DNA from: Candidatus Saccharimonadota bacterium
Lineage (GTDB): Bacteria; Patescibacteriota; Saccharimonadia; Saccharimonadales; Saccharimonadaceae
Length of the DNA stretch: 64,000 nucleotides
NCBI GenBank assembly: GCA_017545505.1
Contig: JAFWNB010000002.1
Coordinates: forward strand, 116,327-180,326
Direction: 5' to 3'
A program made the translations under genes and the position numbers. Below, piece by piece: positions 62,003-64,000 of the stretch; within the stretch, counting starts at the first letter, position 1, and the number at the start of each line of letters is the position of its first letter. Below the pieces are notes generated by a model, which did no database searches, had not been told where the DNA came from, and was given only the letters and a program-made list of their open reading frames with translations.

Positions 62003-62551
62003 ATGAGCAAGAAAAACAACCGAATATACAAAATATCTCTTGCAATAATCTTACTCATTATTGCGATTATTATAATTTTAATGCTAATACCTGGAAAGAC
62101 GACCAATATTTCGGAGTACGAAGAAAAAACCGAATCGCATTATCTAAGCTGCACCAGAAGAGGAGGCTTTGATTATACTCTCTTAAAAAATCTTATAGAA
62201 GATGTAAACTACGACATTAAAATTAAATATACAGATGATAAAATTAAGGAGTTAAATATAGAAATTAATAAAGATTTTCAGGATAAAAAATCCGCAGAGG
62301 CTTTTGTTAACGAGCTGCATGGAAACTTCAACGAATACATAGGAAAAAATAGCTTGGCCGATAGCAAATTAACTCCAACTTATAATTATGTGGATGGCGT
62401 CGGCAAAGTAACCATTTTTATGGACGGTCAATCATTTAATAGGCGAACCGCACCCCTAGTTTTTCTGAATGACGAGGCCATAGAAGACGCATCGCTCGAT
62501 AGCTTGTATGGATTCTACAAAAGAAGTGGCTTTTCTTGTAGTAAGAAGTAA
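62003..62551 (+). CDS. Small anchored protein of the right module
   Basis: The 182-aa protein has an N-terminal helix (about 9-30, ISLAIILLIIAIIIILMLIP) and an outer domain with conserved cysteines (HYLSCTRRGG, GFSCSKK) and the shared PTYNYVDGVGKVTIFMDG segment. It is the paralogue of 58906-59454 with equal length. GAGGAGG precedes the ATG. Unknown family; its place suggests a partner of the secreted protein or of the WxLIP-like protein. Confidence 0.72.
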   Translation: MSKKNNRIYKISLAIILLIIAIIIILMLIPGKTTNISEYEEKTESHYLSCTRRGGFDYTLLKNLIEDVNYDIKIKYTDDKIKELNIEINKDFQDKKSAEAFVNELHGNFNEYIGKNSLADSKLTPTYNYVDGVGKVTIFMDGQSFNRRTAPLVFLNDEAIEDASLDSLYGFYKRSGFSCSKK

Positions 62552-62593
62552 AGATATGATATAATAACTATAATAATTATCTAAAGGAGGTTT

Positions 62594-63520
62594 ATGAAAT
62601 TCTGTAAGAAAGTTTTTATTTCTGTCGCTGCGCTAACTCTAATGTTTGGATTAAATATAAATACCGTTTTTGCTGATGGGGAAGCCAGTGAAAGTTTAGT
62701 GTTTGGTCCTACATCGCAAAGAATAAGTCTAGAGCCAGGAGAAACATATAGGGGGAGTATTTATATATCTAATCCGGCTTATTCTACGGAAGACGCAAAA
62801 TACTCACTTAGTGTGTCGCCGTACGGTGTATCGAACGAAAACTATGATCCGGTTTTTGATCAAAAAACTACATACACGCAAATTGTAGATTGGATAACTC
62901 TAGATGAAACAGAAGGCTCCGTAAAACCAAACGAAAAAAAGGATATTGGTTTCACTATCAATGTTCCGTATAATGCACCAGCGGGTGGCCAATATGCTAC
63001 GATTATGGCTCAGGATGTGACCTATCAAGGACATAATACCAGCGGCGATGTTTTAGAAATTACAAATATCACCGCGATTGGTTCGATTATTGTGGCTGAT
63101 GTAGCCGGTGAAACCATAGAAAAAGGCGAAATCCTCGAAAATAGCGTCCCGTCATTTTTGTTTTCTAGCCCCTTAACCACTAATGCGAGAGTTAAAAACC
63201 ATGGAAATGTACATACCGACGCTGAATATGTCCTACAAGTCTGGCCATTATTCTCCAATGAAGAAATATGCACTAATGAAGAGAAGCCAGACACCGATGT
63301 TGTTTTGCCCGATACAGAAAAATATCATACGCAAAACTGTGATTTACCGATGATTGGTATTTTTAGAGCCAAACAAACAGTAAAAATCTTTGGAGAAACC
63401 TCAATTACTGAACAAACAGTATTTGTCTGTCCTCTATGGCTACTAGCTATAATTATATTTGCAATTGTTCTAATAATAATGTGGCTAATAATGAAATCAA
63501 GATCACGAAAGAATAGCTAA
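62594..63520 (+). CDS. WxLIP/DUF916-like membrane protein (right module)
   Basis: The 308-aa protein has a signal peptide (ending VFA), LVFGPTSQRISLEPGETY, GFTINVPYNAPAGGQYATIM, a second beta domain with NVHTDAEYVLQVWPLF and two Cys-containing segments, then a C-terminal helix (LWLLAIIIFAIVLIIMWLIM) and a basic end. It is the same length as its left paralogue. TATAAT and AAAGGAGG precede the ATG, so it has some expression of its own. Probably anchors or assembles the secreted protein at the surface. Confidence 0.8.
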   Translation: MKFCKKVFISVAALTLMFGLNINTVFADGEASESLVFGPTSQRISLEPGETYRGSIYISNPAYSTEDAKYSLSVSPYGVSNENYDPVFDQKTTYTQIVDWITLDETEGSVKPNEKKDIGFTINVPYNAPAGGQYATIMAQDVTYQGHNTSGDVLEITNITAIGSIIVADVAGETIEKGEILENSVPSFLFSSPLTTNARVKNHGNVHTDAEYVLQVWPLFSNEEICTNEEKPDTDVVLPDTEKYHTQNCDLPMIGIFRAKQTVKIFGETSITEQTVFVCPLWLLAIIIFAIVLIIMWLIMKSRSRKNS

Positions 63521-63532
63521 TTAATTACATCT

Positions 63533-63568
63533 AAAATAACACCGCCTTAAGGGGCGGTGTTATTTTTT
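63533..63568 (+). terminator. Terminator of the right module
   Basis: AAAATAACACCGCC pairs with GGCGGTGTTATTTT around TTAAGG. The T-run is within the 3' arm. Confidence 0.9.
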
Positions 63569-63590
63569 ATAAAAAAGTTCAAAAAAGGGG

Positions 63591-63619
63591 TTGATTTTTT
63601 TAAAAAACTGCGCTATAAT
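63591..63619 (+). promoter_or_regulatory. 23S rRNA promoter
   Basis: TTGATT (63591-63596), a 17-bp spacer and TATAAT (63614-63619). An upstream A/T-rich stretch could be an UP element. It begins 23 bp after the previous terminator. Confidence 0.85.
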
Positions 63620-63892
63620 AGAGAAAGTTGAAGCAAGTCACCTTTTGTGACCTCTGTAAAAAGATAAGAAAAGCGAGGGAATCTTTTGAGGTCGCTTTAG
63701 CGACTTTCAAATCTTCTTTTAAGACTTTTCAATTAACAATTTGGAAACGATAAAGATTTTAAAGACGGAACGAGTAATCGAATATCGAAAATCGTAGGAA
63801 GTGAGCGAAATAAAGACTTGTTTTTATTTCCGAACTGATGCCCGATTTTCTTGTTTTTAAACATCGATTGCTAGTTAAGTCAATGCATAAAA
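63620..63892 (+). other. Leader of the 23S rRNA transcript
   Basis: This is about 270 bp without a gene. It holds small hairpins (GTCAC-CTTTT-GTGAC, GTCGC-TTTA-GCGAC) and AT-rich sequence that probably forms the 5' half of the 23S processing stem. No 16S or spacer tRNA is present. Confidence 0.6.
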
Positions 63893-64000
63893 AGGTAATT
63901 AAGGGCACTGATAGTGGATGCCTTGACAATCAATACCGATGAAGGCCGTAGAAGTCTGCGATAAGCCTCGGGGATCTGACAGCGAGAAATGATCCGGGGA
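63893..64000 (+). rRNA. 23S ribosomal RNA, 5' end (partial)
   Basis: The start is recognised by GGTAATTAAGGGCAC...GTGGATGCCTTG, then CCGATGAAGGCCGT and CTGCGATAAGCCTCGGGGA, all conserved in the first 100 nt of bacterial 23S rRNA. It continues past the window. The exact 5' end is uncertain by a few bases. Confidence 0.93.

Noticed and set aside
62003..62172. An overlapping frame at 61939-62172 at the start of the right small anchored protein
   Set aside because: It is in another frame, without a Shine-Dalgarno site. The gene at 62003 has GAGGAGG and matches its left paralogue in length.
57946..63520. Prophage or integrative element, because of the tyrosine recombinase
   Set aside because: There are no phage, plasmid or transfer genes and no tRNA target. 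The recombinase sits exactly between inverted repeats, which fits inversion better than integration.

Overview
The window reads like a compact, AT-rich chromosome of a host-dependent Candidate Phyla Radiation bacterium, most likely a Saccharibacterium (TM7). The grounds are small, tightly packed housekeeping genes with many 4-nt overlaps, many surface proteins, a VirB6/TrbL-like membrane protein, and a 23S rRNA gene that starts from its own promoter with no 16S gene beside it. Most housekeeping genes appear to be transcribed without a leader: a TATAAT box ends exactly 6 nt before the start codon in at least 13 genes. Genes for surface proteins and other strongly expressed products instead use Shine-Dalgarno sites. 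The taxonomic call is an inference; no 16S gene is present to confirm it.

Layout. 0-7 kb: end of a cysteine-repeat surface protein, a nucleotide kinase, a CIRCE/hrcA/grpE heat-shock unit, rplY, a pseudo-PfkB/class I aldolase fusion, a PMM-like HAD enzyme, tpiA, and tRNA-His/tRNA-Gly. 7.1-9.9 kb: two GC-rich genes that look foreign, one with its ribosome site locked in a hairpin. 10-15.7 kb: a sorted surface protein and an operon ending in a 1090-aa VirB6-like protein. 15.7-26 kb: folD, murB, recA, NUDIX, recX, PRC-barrel, truB, aquaporin, rpsO, pnp and a histidine phosphatase. 26-32 kb: lepA (EF4), cut into two separately expressed genes by a 4.1-kb adhesin gene lying exactly at the boundary between the G domain and domain II. 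32-36 kb: membrane proteins, a fibro-slime protein, tsaB/tsaE and murC. 36-43.7 kb: two giant divergent paralogous surface proteins with inverted near-identical 3' segments. 43.7-48.7 kb: radA, ruvC, ruvA, rplS, an rnhB-yraN fusion and ychF. 48.7-50 kb: a nuclease-toxin-like pseudogene between duplicated copies of the ychF 5' end. 50-57.9 kb: a third giant adhesin, a flavodoxin, a membrane metalloprotease with a secreted HNH nuclease, and rhodanese/thioredoxin-like membrane proteins.

The most striking locus is at 57.9-63.6 kb. A tyrosine recombinase gene and a consensus promoter lie between two 120-bp inverted repeats that differ by one base. Each repeat contains the 5' UTR, Shine-Dalgarno site and signal-peptide codons of a small secreted protein. 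Outside the repeats lie two mirror-image three-gene modules: secreted protein, terminator, small anchored protein, WxLIP/DUF916-like membrane protein. Flipping the 1-kb centre would move the strong promoter from one module to the other without breaking any reading frame. This looks like a self-contained switch for choosing between two surface coats, which would suit an epibiont that must attach to host cells.

The window ends in the 5' part of a 23S rRNA gene.
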